Notes under the pieces: model-generated
What the model saw: only the letters and a program-made list of their open reading frames with translations
What the model was told of the DNA's origin: nothing
The model's database searches: none
In this document: piece by piece, positions 61,006 through 64,000 of the stretch
Layout of the letters: every line of letters starts with the position of its first letter
Position numbering within the stretch: the stretch's first letter is position 1
NCBI GenBank assembly: GCA_016213105.1
Contig: JACRBN010000021.1
Location: 1-64,000, forward strand
Direction: 5' to 3'
DNA: 64,000 nt
Source: Chloroflexota bacterium
GTDB taxonomy: Bacteria; Chloroflexota; Anaerolineae; Anaerolineales; Villigracilaceae
Translations under genes and position numbers: made by a program

Positions 61006-61676
61006 TGCAAATCCCGCTGTACGAGCACCCCGTCTGGCAGAACATCCCAGAACAGGTCTTGCGTCCGGGCGGGCTGGCCGTCACGGAGCAGGCGCTGGCC
61101 TGCTGCGACTTGCGGCCGGGCGCGCGCGTGCTGGATGTCGGCTGCGGAACGGGTGCGACTCTGCGGCACCTATCGGCGAAATTTGCGCTGGCGGGCTTCG
61201 GCGTGGATGTTTCGAGGTTGTTGCTGGCGCGACAGGGCGGCGGCGGAGCAGCGTTTGCGCAGGCCCGAAGCGAGCAACTCCCCCTGGCATCTGAAAGCAT
61301 GGAGGCGGTCATCTCCGAGTGCACCCTGTCCATTTTCGAGACGGATGTGGCGCTGGCCGAATGCGCGCGGGTGTTGAAGACGGGCGGCTCCTTCCTCGTC
61401 AGCGACCTGTACGCGCGCAACGAGAACGGGATTGCGGGGCTGCACCAACTCCCGCCGGGGACATGCATCGGCTCGGCAATGCCGCGGAATGAGATCGAAG
61501 CAAAGCTGGCCGCCTGCGGGCTGGAAATTTCCATCTGGCAGGATTGCTCGGAACGATTGAAGGAATTCCCGATCTGCACGTTGAGCACCGCCGCCGCAGT
61601 CGACTCGTTCGATTTGATCATCGCCGCCGGGAAGGCGAAGTTGGGATACTACTTCCTGGTGGCAAGGAAGATATAA
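61005..61676 (+). CDS. SAM-dependent methyltransferase (DVU_1556-like)
   Basis: This 223-residue protein has the class I methyltransferase motif VLDVGCGTGATLRHL, motif II FGVDVSRLLL and ARVLKTGGSFLVSDL. It starts with GTG 61005, which overlaps the previous stop TAG by one base. The family is found in clusters with a C_GCAxxG_C_C protein and a radical SAM protein. Its substrate is unknown; a cysteine-rich partner or a cofactor is possible. Confidence 0.85.
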   Translation: MQIPLYEHPVWQNIPEQVLRPGGLAVTEQALACCDLRPGARVLDVGCGTGATLRHLSAKFALAGFGVDVSRLLLARQGGGGAAFAQARSEQLPLASESMEAVISECTLSIFETDVALAECARVLKTGGSFLVSDLYARNENGIAGLHQLPPGTCIGSAMPRNEIEAKLAACGLEISIWQDCSERLKEFPICTLSTAAAVDSFDLIIAAGKAKLGYYFLVARKI

Positions 61677-61707
61677 CAGCCAGTCGGTCAGATAAGGAAA
61701 TTAAGAG

Positions 61708-62160
61708 ATGCTTATGGATGACGAACGCGAAAAATTGATGGTACTGCGCCAGCAGGGTTTTTATTGCAGCCAGATGATCCTGCTGCAAGGGCTGGAAATG
61801 ACCGGCAAAAACAATCCCGATCTCGTCCGCGCGATGCACGGGCTGGCGGGAGGACTGGGTTTCTCCGGTGAGCTGTGCGGCGCGCTGACAGGCGGCGCAT
61901 CCCTGCTAGGGTTGTACGCCGGCAAAGGCACGCCTGAACAACCCGAAGACCCACGCCTGGATTTTATGATTCAGGATTTGGTCAAGTGGTTCAAAGCGGA
62001 GTATGCCAAACAGTTTGGCGGCATCCGCTGCGAGGAGATTTTGGCAGGTAACGGCCAGAACAAGACCACTCGCTGCCCGCTGATGGTGATGGGCGTGCTC
62101 CAGAAGGTCAAGGAATTACTGGTAGAGAACGGATACGACCTCTCAGGTTTGGAAGAATGA
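61708..62160 (+). CDS. C_GCAxxG_C_C family redox protein (DVU_1555-like)
   Basis: This 150-residue protein has the family layout of conserved cysteines: C20 in FYCSQ, LCGALTGGASLLGLYAG, RCEEI and RCPLM. Such proteins are small redox proteins that often sit beside selenium- or metal-linked operons. It is 31 bases from the methyltransferase gene and overlaps the TrsS-like gene by ATGA. Confidence 0.85.
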   Translation: MLMDDEREKLMVLRQQGFYCSQMILLQGLEMTGKNNPDLVRAMHGLAGGLGFSGELCGALTGGASLLGLYAGKGTPEQPEDPRLDFMIQDLVKWFKAEYAKQFGGIRCEEILAGNGQNKTTRCPLMVMGVLQKVKELLVENGYDLSGLEE

Positions 62161-63557
62161 GCGCAATTCTTTCTCACACCGAAAGTGTTTGTCCCGAGTG
62201 CCTTGCGCGAATCCCTGCCGCGCGGGTGATGTACGACGGCGGGGATGTCTATCTCGAAAAAGACTGCCCCGACCACGGGCATTTCAAAACCATCATCTGG
62301 CGCGGACTGCCCGCTTTCACTTCGTGGGTCAAGCCTAAACTCCCAACCTATCCAAAAAATCCATTCACCGAAGTCCAGCGCGGATGTCCGTATGATTGCG
62401 GTTTATGTGCCGAGCATAAGCAGCAATCGTGTTGTGTTCTGCTTGAAGTGACTCAACGCTGCGACCTGCATTGTCCCGTTTGTTTTGCGGATGCGGCGAA
62501 TAATCCCCCAGTAGATTTAACCCACGAAGAAATCAACGCGTGGTATGAACGTCTGCTTCTGGCGGGCGGACCGTTCAACATTCAACTTTCGGGCGGCGAG
62601 CCTTGTGTACGAAATGACCTGCCTGAAATCATCAAAATCGGACGCTCGCACGGTTTTAACTTTTTCCAATTGAACACCAATGGCTTGCGCATTGCACGGG
62701 ACTTTGAATATTTGTCCGCGCTCAAAGAGGCGGGGCTTTCGACGGTATTCCTGCAATTCGACGGCACACGCGATGAGATTTTCAAAACCATCCGCGGGCG
62801 CGAACTGCTTGAAAAGAAAATGGCTGTCATTGAGAATTGCGGCAAGTTGAACATCGGCGTGGTGCTGGTGCCGACGCTCGTGCCCAATGTCAACACAGAT
62901 AACATCGGAGACATCCTTCGTCTCGCTTTGGCGAACATGCCCACGGTGCGCGGCGTGCATTTTCAACCCGTCAGTTATTTCGGACGCTACCCCGAAACGC
63001 CTACCGATGACATGCGCATTACCATCCCCGAAGTCATTCAATCCATCGAGTCGCAAACAGGCGGATTGATTCAAGCGGGCACGCTTTGTCCGCCTGGCGG
63101 TGAGAACGCGTTGTGTTCCTTCCACGGGAATTATGTTTTTATGGCGGATGGCGCGCTCAAGCCGCTCAACCGCCATAAAGAGGATTCCTGCTGCTGTCAG
63201 CCCATCCCCGCCGCGGAAGGCGCTTCACGCTCCCGAGAATTTGTTGCTGCCCATTGGTCATCGCCTGCGCCTTTAGCGGAACTGCCCGTCATCGGCGCTC
63301 CGAGTTTTGGCGAGTGGGATGTCTTCCTCGAACGCAAGCGCACGCATACTTTTTGTGTCTCTGGCATGGCGTTTCAAGACGCGTGGACTCTCGACCTCGA
63401 TCGCCTGCGCGAATGCTACATCCACACCGCCAGTCCAGATGGACGACTGGTTCCGTTCTGCGCGTACAACTTGACGGATAAGTATGGCAGGTCGTTGTAT
63501 CGAAATAATAACGTCATTGCGAGGAGCGTTCTTTGCGACGAAGCAATCCCCAGTTAA
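62157..63557 (+). CDS. Radical SAM protein, TrsS-like (DVU_1554-like)
   Basis: This 466-residue radical SAM enzyme has the CxxxCxxC-type cluster CDLHCPVC after VTQR, preceded by two N-terminal Cys-rich parts (CPECLARIP; RGCPYDCGLCAEHKQQSCC). LSGGEP follows as the SAM-binding GGE motif. The C-terminal part has more cysteines (SCCCQP, FCAYN). I recall this family as radical SAM (seleno)protein TrsS, with Sec in some members; here all are Cys codons and no internal TGA is found. Its last residues (VIARSVLCDEAIPS) come from a palindromic repeat, so the natural end was changed. The product is unknown. Confidence 0.85.
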   Translation: MSAILSHTESVCPECLARIPAARVMYDGGDVYLEKDCPDHGHFKTIIWRGLPAFTSWVKPKLPTYPKNPFTEVQRGCPYDCGLCAEHKQQSCCVLLEVTQRCDLHCPVCFADAANNPPVDLTHEEINAWYERLLLAGGPFNIQLSGGEPCVRNDLPEIIKIGRSHGFNFFQLNTNGLRIARDFEYLSALKEAGLSTVFLQFDGTRDEIFKTIRGRELLEKKMAVIENCGKLNIGVVLVPTLVPNVNTDNIGDILRLALANMPTVRGVHFQPVSYFGRYPETPTDDMRITIPEVIQSIESQTGGLIQAGTLCPPGGENALCSFHGNYVFMADGALKPLNRHKEDSCCCQPIPAAEGASRSREFVAAHWSSPAPLAELPVIGAPSFGEWDVFLERKRTHTFCVSGMAFQDAWTLDLDRLRECYIHTASPDGRLVPFCAYNLTDKYGRSLYRNNNVIARSVLCDEAIPS

Positions 63558-63603
63558 TAGGGAGATTGCTTCAGCGGCAAACCCCGCCGCTTTGCAATGA
63601 CAT
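63513..63603. repeat. Dispersed palindromic repeat, copy ending trsS
   Basis: GTCATTGCGAGGAGCG and a right arm CGCTTTGCAATGACAT bound this copy, with inner GACGAAGCAATCCC and GGGAGATTGCTTC. It matches the element at 18247-18335. It supplies the last 14 codons and stop of the TrsS-like gene and ends nine bases before the start of the next gene. Confidence 0.9.
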
Positions 63604-63611
63604 ACATGATT

Positions 63612-64000
63612 ATGAGAATAACTCCGCTTGACCCTTGGATAAAACAAAAAACAAACGGCGTTGACCTTCAGTCTTGGCAATTGGCAAAGTTGAATGAGAC
63701 TTTGGCATTGGCTCGCAGCAGGAGTCCGTTCTACAAAAAACATTTCGAGGGACTGCCCGAAACGCTCGAGTCTTTGGGTGACCTGCAGCAATTCCCTTTT
63801 ACCACGGCGGAGGACATCCGCCAGAATCCGCTGCGATTTGTGTGCGTGTCGCAGGGCGACATCCAGCGGATTGTGACCCTGCAAACTTCGGGGACAACGG
63901 GAGAGCCCAAACGAATTTTCTTTACCGCTGACGACCAGGAGCTGACGATTGACTTCTTCGGCGTGGGCATGTCCACGCTGGTGGAGGCAGGCTGGCGGGT
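63612..64000 (+). CDS. AMP-dependent CoA ligase (DVU_1553-like), partial
   Basis: The frame from ATG 63612 (in-frame ATGs at 63606 and 63597 precede it within the repeat) runs open to the edge of the window, at least 129 codons. It encodes MRITPLDPWIKQKT, SPFYKKHFEG and the adenylation motif LQTSGTTGEPKRI, as in phenylacetate-CoA ligase-type enzymes. As the last gene of this run it would convert a carboxylic acid to its CoA ester, plausibly the product of the aldehyde oxidoreductase. The C-terminal part is missing because the window ends. Confidence 0.85.
   Translation, partial: MRITPLDPWIKQKTNGVDLQSWQLAKLNETLALARSRSPFYKKHFEGLPETLESLGDLQQFPFTTAEDIRQNPLRFVCVSQGDIQRIVTLQTSGTTGEPKRIFFTADDQELTIDFFGVGMSTLVEAGWR

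Noticed and set aside
62157-63557. Selenocysteine codon in the TrsS-like gene
   Set aside because: There is no in-frame TGA before the true stop, and the cysteine-rich sites are all Cys codons.

Overview
The window looks like part of a chromosome from an anaerobic Chloroflexota bacterium, most likely class Anaerolineae. This rests on several cues: a Thr/Pro-rich linker (TETPVPPTATTEP) after a lipobox, a beta-helix surface protein ending in SLH-like repeats, a membrane kinase fused to a NarL-type regulator, and dispersed palindromic repeats between genes (and twice inside coding sequence). No rRNA, tRNA or CRISPR array was found. The taxonomic placement is an inference.

Layout. 1-136: one end of an IS5-like element that runs off the left edge. 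158-4742: prephenate dehydratase with an aminotransferase, divergent from a two-gene ABC-2 exporter. 4821-14536 (minus): glycoside utilisation, with three GH3 enzymes, two MFS carriers and a DMT-type carrier; the last MFS gene is divergent from a TetR regulator over a clear palindromic operator. 15280-21564: a YhcH-family gene, a FadR-like regulator with a near-consensus FadR site at its own promoter, an alkyl-DHAP-synthase-like flavoenzyme, GlpD and an FGGY kinase, together a plausible glycerolipid or ether-lipid locus. 21825-25127: a small membrane protein, a doubtful small frame and a nuclease-helicase fusion. 25507-33501: a hybrid kinase-regulator, a small receiver-like protein and a large S-layer-type surface protein.

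33896-41866 (minus): a nine-gene group 4 [NiFe]-hydrogenase, complex-I-like, with both CxxC pairs of the large subunit intact. 42188-46769 (minus): a signalling cassette in which two paralogous proteins of unknown function flank a GAF histidine kinase and a NarL-type regulator. 46967-64000: a molybdenum and aldehyde oxidoreductase region. It holds a MocA-like nucleotidyltransferase, two PadR regulators, an ABC importer whose binding protein fuses a ModA domain to a BtuF/MolA-like domain, a THEP1-like NTPase, two DUF364 proteins, a cupin, a Mop-type aldehyde oxidoreductase and a co-directional run of accessory genes. That run (flavin/Fe-S dicluster protein, 70-residue Cys protein, methyltransferase, C_GCAxxG_C_C protein, TrsS-like radical SAM protein, CoA ligase) matches, as I recall it, the Desulfovibrio vulgaris DVU1559-DVU1553 neighbourhood.

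The most striking observation is regulatory. Three promoters share one exact geometry: half-site AAAGTAY, 31 nt, inverted half-site RTMCTTT, 29 nt, TATACT. They lie upstream of the hydrogenase operon (41976-42065), the PadR and molybdate importer operon (47672-47758) and the aldehyde oxidoreductase operon (54651-54737). This implies one unidentified activator linking hydrogen metabolism, molybdenum supply and the aldehyde oxidoreductase/trs system, which is the best candidate here for an undescribed biological system.
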